Below are positions 46,722 to 57,968 of a stretch of 64,000 nt of DNA, one piece after another. The notes under the pieces were generated by a model that did not search any database, was not told where the DNA came from, and was given only the letters and a program-made list of their open reading frames with translations. The stretch's first letter is position 1. Each line of letters starts with the position of its first letter. Source of the DNA: Elymus sibiricus (lineage: Eukaryota; Streptophyta; Magnoliopsida; Poales; Poaceae); assembly GCA_039707655.1 (NCBI GenBank), contig CM077676.1, positions 432,551,379 to 432,615,378 on the forward strand. Reading direction: 5' to 3'. The position numbers and the translations under genes were made by a program.

Positions 46722-47435
46722 GACAATATATGTAGAAGGTTATAGACTGTGGTCTGTTTTTTCTGTACCTATCTACCCCATGGATTCTATATAAGTCATG
46801 TCTTTTGATGTTAGCTCTCTTCTTGTTAGTACTACTACTATGAAGGGAACATGTTTTTCTGGCAACTAGTTGTCACTTCACCCAAACGGATTTCCAAGCT
46901 TTTAAAAGTATGTCTTAATTCATGGAAGTAACTGATAGTAGAGAAAATATGACATGATAGGAAGGCAGTTTGCTCATGCTTATAAAATATTTGCATTTGG
47001 GGCAGGGGAGGGGGTTGAGCTATAAAATATAATTATATAAGATTATGGCTCTCTTGTACTCAAAATATAGTGAGCGAGCGTGGCCGAGGCTTGGAGCTCT
47101 CGGGCACACAATTTGGACTAGAACTCCCTGACTTATGTCACATAACTTTTGAGATAGCTAGCATGTGGATTCCACAACAAGCTGACCAAGATGCCAGTCA
47201 CTGAAAGTCAGGTGACTTAACTGGAAGATCACCATACAAACCAGCACATACAACACATACTCAAGGCAAGATACAAGGGCATATAAGAACAGTTAAACCA
47301 CCCCATCCACTCCAAGCAAACTACATGTAGGCAGAGAGGGCACCACTTGGAGTCTCCGGAGACCTCAACCGTGAACGAGTCACCGCGAAGAGAGGAAGCT
47401 GTGCGCGACGAGCCGAACACTCCAAGACAGTGTCT
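46722..47435. other. Downstream flank of the F-box pseudogene
   Basis: Probable 3' UTR to about 46900, then AT-rich sequence and, from 47216, a transition to a GC-rich unclassified repeat. No gene supported. Confidence 0.3.
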
Positions 47436-48550
47436 TCATGAAGGGCACGGCACTAGAGTATCGCCACCGCCCGATCCCGAGATCAAGGTTTCCCCCAGAG
47501 CATGTACATGAGCCGCGACGACGCCTTCAAGAAGGAAATGACGCCCATAGGCGACGCCACCGTCGGCTTGGCAGAGCCAAAGCAGGTTTTCACCCCGGCA
47601 AGTCCTCAAAGCCTCCGAGGCGTGGCACAGCAAGCCAGCCTCGCCGCACCCACAACTCCAGCCGTCACACCCTGGCCACCACACCGCCCGCACGGCCATG
47701 GCAACCAGCTCACACCCGAGCCCGCGAGCTCCGCCCATGAGCCCACGACTCCCACCTCCAGGGCCACCGTCCCGACACCCATGGCCCTGACACCATCCCC
47801 AACCCAAGCTTGCAGCCATGACCGACAAAGAAACGGGCGGGAAGGCACCTCCTTCCCCACCCGTGGACGACCCCCCAGTCCGAGGCCCACCCCCGGGCCA
47901 AAAAAACACTTGGCAGCCACCGCCCCGCCTTGCGGCTGTGCAAGGAATGAGCTCCCCGGTGCGTCACCTGACGGGAGGCAAGGATGGATCTGTGGCCCTT
48001 CCGATGACGGATCCATCCCTCAACGGTGGCAATCTCTGGGAAAGGTCAGCCCTAAGCCGCAACATGCTCAAGCGCAGCACAAGCGCAGCAGGGAATGGAT
48101 TGGAGCCGCGCTCAGACCGGCGCCGCTGCTGGACGAGATGAATCCTTCCACCTGCGGCCGCCATCCACCCCCAGCATCCACACAGCCGGACGGCGAGGTG
48201 CAGCAGCGACCAGAACCGCCGCCCGCCGAGCTCCCACGCGAGCCGAACCACCCAGGGCGCCGCTGAGCCCGCGCCACCCGCGGTGTAGCCGCCGCCATAT
48301 CTAGGTGAGCCCAGCCTCAGTCGCCGACGACGCCGCAGCCACCCCCGCCGTCACAGAGCCTCCCGCGCGAGCACATGGCCAGGCGTCACCGCCCAGCGCC
48401 CAGATGTCGTGTCGCCGCGCCCCCTGCTCGCGTCGCGCGTCCACCTGGCCGCGGCATCCCCTCGAGGGAAAGCTGCCCCCGGCCGCGCCCGCTGGCGGCG
48501 GCGGGGGACGGGAGAAGGGGAGGAGGAGGGGGTCAGGTTTCTCCCGTGAC
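47436..48550 (+). other. GC-rich unclassified sequence with long compositional frames
   Basis: A 254-codon frame (47502-48266) begins MYMSRDDAFKKEMTPIGDAT and soon becomes Pro/Ala/Arg-rich, with equally long frames on the other strand, so its length is explained by GC content. The opening phrase GACGACGCCTTCAAGAAGGA resembles sequence I associate with dispersed cereal repeats, possibly LINE-derived. I cannot support a gene. Confidence 0.35.
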
Positions 48551-48554
48551 GCAC

Positions 48555-48731
48555 GACGGTTCTCTCTTCTCTACCTTTGAAATCCAGCGAGACTATTCAG
48601 TCGTCTGAAACTTTGTTCTTGCCCAAATCAGCGCGTCGTGGGAGCTATCGTGGCGAGGACGGTTCTCTCTTCTCTACCTTCGAAATCCAGCGAAACTATT
48701 CAGTCGTCTGAAACTTTGTTCTTGCCCAAAT
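48555..48731 (+). repeat. Tandem duplication next to the F-box gene
   Basis: ACGGTTCTCTCTTCTCTACC, followed by the same 55 bases ending CTTTGTTCTTGCCCAAAT, occurs at about 48555-48629 and again at 48659-48731, with only two or three differences. The unit spacing is about 104 bases. It lies about 0.7 kb upstream of the F-box start codon. Confidence 0.85.
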
Positions 48732-49410
48732 AAAATCGCACCGAGGTGATGGATGAATTTCATACACATGGAGGTGCATGTGTAACGTTACCCCCTATTG
48801 TGCAGTCTCACCCCTACGAACCGTGTCGTCCCATCGTCTCTGCCACCTTTTTGACTTCCACGCCCCCTCTGCCACTGAAGCAGCTGGCTTCCTGCTGTTC
48901 CACTTCACCTCGATGAGAGCTAGCTGGCTCGCTTGTCCACCGATTCCCGCAATCTCTCGCCGGACTGCCGGAGTACTCACGCAGAGCTGCTCGCCGGATC
49001 GAGCACCAGCTTCCTTCCGCGCGCAGAGGTGAGCAGCAGAGTCGCTCGCCTTGCCCAGTGCGTTCTCGTCGTTTTTTTCCCATCTTTTCTTATTTACCAT
49101 TCGCACTCAAATCCCCACGCTTGTTTCGACTTCGACTGCCGGAGCAGTTGGATCTTGCGCCGAATCCGTCGCTCAATCCATCTGGTTCCCTCCTATTTTG
49201 TTGACCACAAGAGTTATTTTGATGTTCTTTAGTTCGCCGGAACCGGACCCGTCCATGGGCCATCGCTCGCCGCCGTCGGACCGTGCTCTCATTTCTTGTT
49301 TTCTTGTTTCCTCAATTTAATCCGGCCGCCAAGACCGCGCTCCATCTTGGGGTTTCCTTACGCCTGCTGCTTCTTGTTAGGTGACCCGACGGCCGACGCG
49401 GCGGAGCACC

Positions 49411-50655
49411 ATGCCGGACAGGAGAGGTGCGACCGTGCTCGACGACCTGCCAGACGACATCATCGTCGACAAGATCCTCATCCTGCTGCCGCCCAAGGAC
49501 ATCGGCCGCTGTCGCGTCGTCCGCATGTCGTGGCGCAGCGCCACCGCCACGCCGGAGTTCATGGTGGAACACCGCCGCCGACAGCCGTCGTTCCCCATCA
49601 TCGATGGGAGGGGGCGGCCCGCCAGTTTCGTCGGTGTCCGTGCCGCCGTTACCGCCGGAGTCTCCAGTCAGCCGATCTGGCCTTTGCTCACCCGGTGCCG
49701 TAAATCCTGCTGCGAGATTTTCCTCCACGCCTCCAGTGATGGCTTCCTCATCGTCTCCCGGGGAGTCCGGTTCTACATCTGCAACCCGACCACCCGCAAG
49801 CATGCTCTCCTGCCGTTTACTCGCCTTCGACCGGACTCTATCTACATCAATGACAGCTACATACACGGCCTCTACCAGATCAAGTCAACTGGGGAATATA
49901 GGGTGCTCTGGTCCAGACTAGCCAATGGTCACAAGAAACAAGCCACATTGCACATCCTCACCGTGGGAGACAGCGAGTCGAGAAGCATCGAAGTCATCCT
50001 GCCAACATTGTCGAAGCCTTCCCTGGAAGAAACGTATAAGTTAATCTATAGACTAGCCTGGCTCGCACCAGTCCACCAACACGGCAATCTGCACTGGTTT
50101 TTGTTTAGGCCTAATTATATTAGTGGCAGCACTGGAGACATTGTTGTGTTCGACACAGAAGCCGAGTCATTCCGGTGGATGAGCGGTCCTGCCCATGAGG
50201 GCCTTTTTACTCGGTTGTTCGACATGGAGGGTACGCTTGCTTTTCTCAGCAACCGGACTCACGCCGCCATGGATGTGTGGGTGATGCAGGACTACGAGAC
50301 TGAAATCTGGGCCTTGAAGTACCGTTTTGACGTGTCAACGATTGAGGCATCACGACCACTTGATTTAACTTCTCCTGAAGACAAAAAGAAAAAGAGACAG
50401 CCACTTGATTCAAAAATGAGATATTTTGGTAACATGACTGTGCTCAATGAGCGTGAGCTGCTGATCGCGTGTAATGAAAAACATGTGTTGCGTTGCGACA
50501 TGGATGGCAAGTTCTTAGGAATGGTGACCATTGGTAAGAAACAATATTGTATGAAACTTACCAGGCATCACCTCCAAGAAAGCATTATGCCAATTCTGTC
50601 TGGTGAGATGCAAGAAGAAGATGAGGACTTCCCGTTCTCCACAGAGCATGTCTGA
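49411..50655 (+). CDS. F-box protein with F-box-associated region
   Basis: Probable substrate-recognition subunit of an SCF E3 ubiquitin ligase. The ATG at 49411 (context CACCATGCC) begins MPDRRGATVLDDLPDDIIVD; I prefer it because the in-frame sequence upstream has no ATG and the paralogue starts at the same place. 414 residues. The F-box is at about residues 9-50 (LPPKDIGRCRVVRMSWRSAT). It is followed by a plant F-box-associated region (FLIVSRGVRFYICNPTTRKH, YRVLWSRLANG, VWVMQDYETEIWALKYRFDV) and a Glu-rich tail (GEMQEEDEDFPF). A 5'-UTR intron is likely at 49029-49380 (AGAG|GTGAGC..TTGTTAG), matching the paralogue's intron position. No stop or frameshift. The specific target is unknown. Confidence 0.88.
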   Translation: MPDRRGATVLDDLPDDIIVDKILILLPPKDIGRCRVVRMSWRSATATPEFMVEHRRRQPSFPIIDGRGRPASFVGVRAAVTAGVSSQPIWPLLTRCRKSCCEIFLHASSDGFLIVSRGVRFYICNPTTRKHALLPFTRLRPDSIYINDSYIHGLYQIKSTGEYRVLWSRLANGHKKQATLHILTVGDSESRSIEVILPTLSKPSLEETYKLIYRLAWLAPVHQHGNLHWFLFRPNYISGSTGDIVVFDTEAESFRWMSGPAHEGLFTRLFDMEGTLAFLSNRTHAAMDVWVMQDYETEIWALKYRFDVSTIEASRPLDLTSPEDKKKKRQPLDSKMRYFGNMTVLNERELLIACNEKHVLRCDMDGKFLGMVTIGKKQYCMKLTRHHLQESIMPILSGEMQEEDEDFPFSTEHV

Positions 50656-52140
50656 AGGTTCAGGGCTTCTAGTTTGTTTTGCCCTTGGAGTATCTACCTA
50701 TCCTATATGTGTCATTGTCTTTTGTTCTTAGCTTTTCTTACTTATTAGCACTACTACTAGAGCATGTTATTTTGGATGGTCGCAGTGCCACTTATGCTGT
50801 CATCATTTGTTGCTTATTATGATGACTTGAACACTGGTATAATGTTCTGAACTGGAGTACCTATGCTATTATAATTTTCTACTGTTTGCGCCCCTCATTT
50901 AATTTCAGTTTGTTTTGTTAAGAAGCATGAGTGGCATTGTTAAGATGAGAGATCCAGTCTTGGTCATGACCTATTAGATGAGAGATCCAGTCTTGGTCAT
51001 TGTTAAGATGAGAGATCCAATCTTAGTCATGACCTATAAGTGAATGCTTATGTCAGTGATATTGCAAATTTAATGGTTGAAAGGGTTAGCTTGGATCTTC
51101 CTTGATAGTTTGATATTTGCGGCTCGGCATGCTATACGACCTAGCTACTCATGTTATTTTGTTCTGAGATATTCTTGTCAGGAATGCTTGCATTACATAC
51201 CTGTGTGAAATTCGCACTTAATTAGCACCATTTGTCTGGTTGTTACTTCAGTATGTCCGCTTTTTAAAATATTGGCAGGTTATTTAGTCACTTCACTTCG
51301 ATCTCTTTGGAGAAAGAAGTTGGTACTTTGGTTGTATCTTTGGATTTTTGTTTCCTGCTGCTTTTTGTGTCCAGGCTTTGGCTCTTTTCGGGTAGAAACG
51401 CTTTAGGAACGTGCTCTCCTTTATCAAGTTAAATGTCAAGGTCCACCTCTGTCTGGATAAAGATTTGTCACTTACATGGTGACAGTGTGGGTGGTTTAAA
51501 ACTAGTCAATATACTTTCATGTGGTTCATGTCTGAGATCACACCAAAATCTAGCAACTTCACTGTTGTTTGTGTAATCTTTTCCATGTGGACCAATCAAG
51601 ATTTCACAGTAAAATCCATAAATTTCCCTGAAAAAGCATTTAATCAAACTTTGTTTTAAAAATATATCACAGTGCAAGCTCAACATTACTTATATCCTCA
51701 AAATTTCGAAGTCTGCATTTTTTTTTCTCTTCTCAAGCACACCGTTGGATTTACTGAAATTTGTTGTGCAAGTCTGGAAGTTACTGAGTGGCATCTTCCG
51801 AAAAGGAGCACTGCTTCATTTTCCCCTTCCACCTGTTTTTGTATTCAAATTTGGTATCATCCAAAAAAAATGCTGGTATGAACTGGTTAGACGAATGTTT
51901 CGGTTTCTGTATTCATAATTTTGTTTCGTGCCGAAAAAGAAAAAAAATGGTCTACTTGTGAAAACTGGACTCTTTTCCATGTTGCCATTCCACCTGTTTC
52001 TTGCGGCATTTACCAAATGTGGGCTGCAATCGAACTGATGGCCGGGTTTTTAATGCTGGGCTGAATTTTGGCTTGCAGAGAGATTATTTGGAAACAAAAT
52101 AAACAGGTAATATAACTTTGAAATTACTTTGCATATGATG
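50656..52140. other. Downstream flank of the F-box gene, with a small tandem repeat
   Basis: No gene supported. At about 50935-51035 AAGATGAGAGATCCAGTCTT, followed by GGTCAT, occurs three times with small changes. The rest is AT-rich. Confidence 0.5.
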
Positions 52141-52143
52141 TAA

Positions 52144-53502
52144 GAGCAACTCCAACGCGCCGACCCAGACTGTCCGCGCGTGTGGTCGAAACGGACAGAA
52201 AAGTCGGCCCAACGTGGCGACCCAAACGGACGAGCGTTCGCTTTTTGTCTGCGCGCGACCCATTTCAGGCCCAAATTTGGGCCGCGTTTGCGTCGGCGCG
52301 GACACGCAGCGGACGCGCGCCACGCCCGCCCTTGTCCTCCCCCTGGCCCACCAGTCAGTGGCACATTGGTCATTGCCCCTTCCTCCCATCGACAGCCAGC
52401 ACACCCGGCCGCCCCACCCGTCGCCGCCGCGGCCTAGTTCAGGTGCCCAGGCCGGCCGCCCACACCCACACCCCCCAGCAGCACGCCACCCCCGACGGCC
52501 CCCTACTCCGGCGTTTGGTGGACCGTTTTCGACGCCGTCGTAGCACCCCGACGTCGATGCCACCACGCCCTCGCCTCCCCTGCCGGCAGCACACAAGCGC
52601 GGCTACCTCGCTCGCCGGACGCCGCCACGTTCGCCTCCACGCCTCCAGCCCTGCTACCTGGTCTCGCAGAGGCGCGAGGCTCTTCACCGGCCGGCTTCTT
52701 CCACGACGCCCGCAAGGTGTTCGACGGTTTGCCCGCAAGGTACAAATGGACTCTGGCGACGAGTACTTTTTCCACAATTTCATTTGCGATTCGGATGATT
52801 CTTCATCCGATGATGAGGAGATTGTGGCTGCTGCTTTGGTCGTCCATGACCACATTAGTAGGCAGCGGCCGATGTTCAGGGGCTCGATCCCGGGGCATAC
52901 TCCGGCGTTGAATGGCAACCGAGAGAGCGGCCATTGCCTACTCTGGCAGGACTACTTCGAGTCCCCTAACCCGCTCTTCAAACACCACCTATTCCGGCGC
53001 CGTTTCCGGATGGCTAGACATGTGTTCAACCGTATCCGGGAGGGGGTTTCAGTTTCAGGGTGACAATGTTGTGCCTGAGCATGGAGGAGCGGCAACGTTT
53101 GCACAGTTCACCGAATTTCATCATCAAATGCATGATTGGAAAACTCACATTCAACTGCAAGATGATTTGGTTGAGCATATGTGGGCTCACGTTGGCAACC
53201 AATAGATGTATCGGCTATCTTTTCTTTCAGATGTATTTGAGACAATTTATTTTTTATTTGGCTTGTAAACTATGAGATATTTATTTGGTTGTCAAACTAT
53301 GAGATATTTGTATTTTGTTTGAATTATGTGAACTTAGGCCAAATTTTATTGATATGTCGCAAACCGGCTGTGAGGACGAAAATGCGTCCGCGCGTTGGGC
53401 GCACTGCCGACCCAAACGCAGAAGGGGGCGGACGAGCCGACCCAAATGGACAAAAAGCGGACAAAACGCGCATCCGTTTGGGTCTGCACGTTGGAGTTGC
53501 TC
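52144..53502 (+). mobile_element. PIF/Harbinger transposon, internally deleted
   Basis: Terminal inverted repeats begin GAGCAACTCCAACG and extend to about 24 bases with mismatches. The 3-bp target duplication TAA is at 52141-52143 and 53503-53505, as in this superfamily. The interior has the start and end of a Harbinger nuclease with the catalytic middle deleted, preceded by a piece of the accessory ORF. At 1359 bp it is intermediate between an autonomous element and a MITE. Confidence 0.85.
52746..53205 (+). pseudogene. Harbinger nuclease remnant (N- and C-terminal ends)
   Basis: The ATG at 52746 begins MDSGDEYFFHNFICDSDDSS and continues through FRGSIPGHTPALNGNRESGH and LFKHHLFRRRFRMARHVFNR, the typical N-terminal third of plant Harbinger transposases, until TGA at 53061-53063. 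In another frame just before that, VVPEHGGAATFAQFTEFHHQ and LQDDLVEHMWAHVGNQ, ending at 53205, match the family C-terminus. The DDE catalytic core between them is absent. Just upstream, HDARKVFDGLPAR in the same frame is probably the tail of the Myb-like accessory ORF. Confidence 0.82.
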
Positions 53503-53505
53503 TAA

Positions 53506-53847
53506 GCCCATCCAATATGGGTATGATGGTTCAATGCGTCGTGAGGATGTTGCGTCAAGCTGCAATCAACGCTCCCTATTATGTGCTGCACAGGATTCGG
53601 ACAAGTTTGATCATACCTGAAGCAGCGTTCATATAACTTTGACTGTGTGCATATTCCTACATTACAAACGACGGGGTTTCTGTTACTATTCATGGCCGTG
53701 AAAAGAAAATGCAATAAGTTATTTTAACAATTGGAAAAAAATTTGCTCGTCTCCTTGCTCTCTGCTCTGATGGGTAGATTAGCTAAGCATGCCTGTAGAA
53801 ATGAAAAGTCATAATAACTCACTCGCATCGACTGCAAAACCTATGGG
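53506..53847. other. No recognisable gene
   Basis: Flank of the Harbinger element. Short frames only. Confidence 0.3.
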
Positions 53848-54046
53848 GCCGTTTGGATGCTGCCCATGGTAGCCCCGCCAAATCATTGGCAAGCCAAAAA
53901 ATTGGCGAGCCTTTTGGCCACCAGCGATTTTGCCAATCATTGGCTTAAAATTAAACCGAGAGGGTAGACGGAGCATGGAGCGTTCAGCGTGTTGTCAACG
54001 CCAATTTTTTGGCCCGACAGCTTTTGGCCAAAACCAAACAAGCCAT
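53848..54046. mobile_element. MITE-like element with GGCCGTTTGG end
   Basis: The left end GGGGCCGTTTGGATGC pairs with the right end, read in reverse as GGCTTGTTTGGTTTTGG. Internal inverted pairs (CCAATTTTTTGGC, TTGGCAAGCC) add fold-back character. About 200 bp. No certain target duplication, so the class is left open. Confidence 0.45.
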
Positions 54047-54199
54047 ATATCTCGCTTATTGTCAGATATGTCCCGCCCTTGCCTCACAGTAACTCCGCTT
54101 GGAGCGGGACCAATAGCAACGCTCGGAGGGTTTTCTTGCTTCACACATTGCTTTCTTTGACAAGCTGATTTGTCGTTACTTTTTTGCGTGAATTTTTTG

Positions 54200-55130
54200 G
54201 GAGTTGGTTTTCCTCCAAGTTTTATTTTATTTTATTGAGTTGATTTATTCTCCGGTTTTCTATATATTTTACTGGTTTTCTTTTCCCATTTTCTGGTTTC
54301 CTTTTATTTTATCTTTTTTGTTTGCTATTTCTTTTTCTTCTGTTTCCTTATCTTTCCTTCTTTTTCTTTTCCCTATATTATTTTTCCCTTTTCCTTTTTA
54401 TTTTTTGAATACTTTTTTGTAATTCATAATATTCTAAAAACATACATAAACTTCTTACACATTAATCCATCAAACATTTCTTAAAAACACGATGACAATT
54501 TTTCAAAAATGTGACGCGCATTTTTCTAAATATATTAAAATATATGATGAACAACTTTTGAATATGTCATGAATAATTTTTTCAATATGTGATGAACATA
54601 TTTTCAATACACGGGTCAAACATTTATAAACATGCAAACAGCATTTTTTAAATATGCGGTGTATACTGTTTAGATACACTATGGATTTTTTGTGAGTACG
54701 GCGTGAACACACTCAAACATTTTTCAAATATGTGATGATCTTTTTTTTTTGAATATGCGGCGAACGATTAGAAATAAGCGATGATAATTTTTATATATGC
54801 GATAAACATTTTTCAAATACATTGCTTACATTTTTCAAAATGTGGTGAATATTCTTTATATATGTCACAACTTATTTTAAATACACAATGAACAATTTTA
54901 AGATATGCGGCAAACATTTTTTTAATACAAAATTAGCATGTTTTGAAAATGCGGTGAATATTTTAAATGCACAAGTAAGAACTTTTTTAATATGGGATTA
55001 ACAATTTTGAAATAAGTCTTGAAATGTGTTTTCACGTTTTTAAAATATATTTTTAACTAAAAATAATGAAATATAAAAACTAAAATTTGTGAAATACTTT
55101 TTTGTAAAGTATCTAAAACTAGGAAAAATA
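54200..55130. repeat. AT-rich quasi-periodic repeat block 1
   Basis: After a T-rich tract (54200-54420) comes a field in which ATGTGATGAACATTTTT-like phrases recur every 30-40 bases with heavy divergence. Three similar blocks follow at 56.5, 57.2 and 58.3 kb, so they probably derive from one repeat family. No gene. Confidence 0.6.
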
Positions 55131-55316
55131 ATCGAAACAGGTAAACAAAAGAAAATAACTACGAGTGTTCGCCTGCCTTTGTGCGTGCAGGGCTTATATG
55201 CCTGGCTAGCGGCGTTCTCCTTCCTTGCATGCTCGGCCTGCCTACGTGTGGAGCCGCTATGAGCAAGATTCCTAAAGCGCTCGCTGGAGGCGAGACATAG
55301 TAAAAAATCATTAGTT

Positions 55317-55574
55317 TTTTTTTTACGAAAAAACTTCCAATCTATTCATCTTCAATCATGGCAGTACAACGAACACCAGAAATAATAAAGATTACATCCA
55401 GATCCGTAGACCACCTAGCGGTGACTACAAGCACTGAAGTGAGCCGAAGGCACGCCGCCGTCATCACCCCTCCCACGCCGGAGTCGGGCAAAAACTTATT
55501 GTAGTAGACAGTCGGGAAGTCGTCGTGCTAAGGCCCCATAGGACCAGCGCACCAGAACAGCAACCGCCACCGAG
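55317..55574 (-). mobile_element. 5'-truncated LINE insertion with target duplication
   Basis: A minus-strand retroposon tail (poly-A seen as T run at 55317-55323) of 258 bp, matching the copy at 2058-2250. It is flanked by a perfect 13-base target duplication, AAAATCATTAGTT, at 55304-55316 and 55575-55587, which proves insertion by target-primed reverse transcription. No coding sequence remains. Confidence 0.88.
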
Positions 55575-55587
55575 AAAATCATTAGTT

Positions 55588-56320
55588 AAAGGATGCATCT
55601 TGAAGAGGTCACTCCTACCTGTTGGTGACAAATGGTGCACTGCATATGCGATAGTTGTCACAGCCTGAAAGTTTTGTGCTTTTCGTAGATTTTTTTTTTT
55701 AACATTTTATCTCTTGAACCGTGCGTCTAAATAACGAATCATTTCACCATTGTGTTTCTTGCATCAAAGTCTTTGAAACTATAGACCATGTTAATAGGTT
55801 GTGCGGATTTTTTGCCGAAAAAAACAGAAACCAAAAAACTAGAAACTAGAAAAAATACAGAAACCGGGAAAATCAAAACCAAAACAAAAACTAGAAGCAC
55901 ATTTTGTGCCTTTTCATTTTTCGAGAAACATATTTGTGCTTCACCGTGAAGCATACCTGTGCTTTTTCACACGGTGTGTTTTACGAGTGGAAACCCAAAA
56001 GGAAGATCTAGTTTTTCAGAAAATCTAGGAAAAGCTAAGAAAAATCCGAAAACCCAAAAAAACACAAAAACGCGTGCAGAAAAAATTGTGCGCCCAGCTC
56101 GCAATGCATGGCGGCATTAGGGCAAACCACACGACATGCTGGGCCACGGTGTCCGCCGCGACCCCCCGCAAGGGATGCCCGCAAACTAGTTGCTCGTGTC
56201 ATAGTAGCACGGGCGCGACTATGTCTTGCCTGGTGGATTTCCTATTTGCCGCTCGCAAACGGTAAATAGAAGAGGCGACACTCGCTGGTGGGGCGAGGTG
56301 GGCCGACCTAGTTTTCGGTT
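55588..56320. other. No recognisable gene
   Basis: AT-rich with A-rich tracts from 55820 to 56080. A short gene-like GC-richer part at 56090-56290 has no recognisable product. Confidence 0.3.
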
Positions 56321-56950
56321 TTTCTTTGCGGCTCGTTGCTGTCTTTTCCCTTTTTTTGTGGTTTTGTAGATTCGGTTTTTTGGGGGTTTTCCTTTTCTTT
56401 TTTTTTTCTCTTCCAGGTTTTTTATTCCTTTTTTTCTTTTATCACTTATTTTATAGTTTTCTGTACTATGCTGTTTTTCTTACTAACGATGAACTTTTCT
56501 TTCAAATACAAAATGAAAAAAAATACACAATTTTTTTTCTAATATGCGGTGAACACTTTTAAATACAAACTGAAGTACTGAAGAAAATTTTCATATACAA
56601 TGAACTTTTTGTAACATATGTTGAACATTTCTTAAATAGATATTGAACATTTTTGTAACGTTGACATTTTCTTATATACGATGAAGATTTTATAATGCAG
56701 ATGAAATTTTTTGTATTGTATGGTGAGATTTTTTTAATATATAATGAACATTTTTATAATACTAGGTGAACTGTTTTGTAATAAACGGTGAACTTCTTTT
56801 AAATACACACTGGACTATTTTATAAACACACATTAAAAATTTAATCAATGATGAATTTTTTAAAATATATTTTTATTTTGAATAGGTTATTTACATATTT
56901 ATAATCCTAAATAAAGGTCAAACAACCGGGTTTTGGCAGAAAACTGACAG
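56320..56950. repeat. AT-rich quasi-periodic repeat block 2
   Basis: It repeats the layout of block 1: a T-rich tract (TTTTTCTCTTCC-type) followed by ATGAACATTTTT-like units. Confidence 0.55.
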
Positions 56951-57058
56951 AAAAACAGAAGAAACAAAAACAAACAAAAGAAAATTGCAACAGACTGTGC
57001 CACGCATTGCTATAGTGGGCTAGCAGCCCGTTACACAAGAACATGAGCGAAGCCTCGT

Positions 57059-57086
57059 CTGTTTGACGCTAACAAGCGTCAAACAG
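57059..57086. repeat. Perfect 12-bp hairpin
   Basis: CTGTTTGACGCT, loop AACA, AGCGTCAAACAG. Its right arm overlaps the first target duplication of the tiny retroposon next to it. Confidence 0.85.
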
Positions 57087-57096
57087 GAGGTCTCGT

Positions 57097-57121
57097 TACC
57101 TCTCCAAAAAAAAAAAAAAAA
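57097..57121 (+). mobile_element. Minimal retroposon: 9 bases plus poly-A
   Basis: TACCTCTCC followed by 16 A lies between two perfect 16-base copies of AAACAGGAGGTCTCGT (57081-57096 and 57122-57137). The geometry is that of an extremely 5'-truncated retroposon. Confidence 0.7.
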
Positions 57122-57189
57122 AAACAGGAGGTCTCGTCTTGCCTCGCGAGAGACCGTATAGCGAATCGCCTCAAGTTGGACGGGTCCAG

Positions 57190-57900
57190 TTTGCTCTACT
57201 TCATTTGCTTTTTTCGTTGGTTAGTTTTCTTTTTAAATTTTTAAAAAATTTGCATTTTGTTTATATATAAATAATTAAAAATATATTTTATTAAAAAAAT
57301 TAATTTATTCAAATTTGTAAAAGTGTTTATTGTGTATTTATAAAAATCTTAAAGAAGTGTAAAATATCGTGCGACTTTAAAAAACGTTAGTACTATTAAA
57401 AAACAATGTTCTTGACATTAAAAAATATACACGCATTTCAGCACATATTTCGTCACTAAATAAAAAACATTTATACAATGCAAAAACATGTTTGCATAAT
57501 TCAAAAACAATGTTCCATACCATTCAAAAAATTGCTCGTGACATTTAAAAAAAATCACGTGTTTCAAAAAACATGTTTACGAATTTCAAAAAAATGTGCG
57601 TAGGGTTTTTAAAGATTGTTTATACAATATAAAAAGTCTGTACGTAGTTCCAAAAAAACTTGTGCCATTAAAAAATGTTTGACATGTATTCAAAAAATGT
57701 TTAACATGTATTCGCAAAAATTTCTGAAATATTTATTAAAAAAATTTGTACATCATGTATTTGAACTCAACGTCTATCTAAAAAATGTTCCACATGTATA
57801 CACAAAATGTAAAAATATGTATTAAGAAAAGTAGACTATGTAGAGAAAAAAACCAAGAAAACTAATGAAAACAGGTTAAGATACACAGAAAAAGGGAAAA
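57190..57900. repeat. AT-rich quasi-periodic repeat block 3
   Basis: Opens with a T-rich tract and continues with TTCAAAAAAATGT.-like units, the same theme as blocks 1 and 2 but in the form CATGTATTCAAAAAATGTTT. Confidence 0.55.
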
Positions 57901-57916
57901 AGAAGAAATAACACGC

Positions 57917-57968
57917 AGAAGCTTCTAACACCGGTCGTAGAAGCTTATAACACCGGTCGTAGAAGCTT
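57917..57968 (+). repeat. Short tandem repeat, AGAAGCTT..AACACCGGTCGT
   Basis: Two and a half units of about 22 bases; the first two differ at one or two positions. Confidence 0.8.

Noticed and set aside
47502..48266. A 254-codon frame starting MYMSRDDAFKK
   Set aside because: GC-rich with equally long frames on the opposite strand, strong Pro/Ala/Arg bias and no domain; kept only as unclassified sequence.
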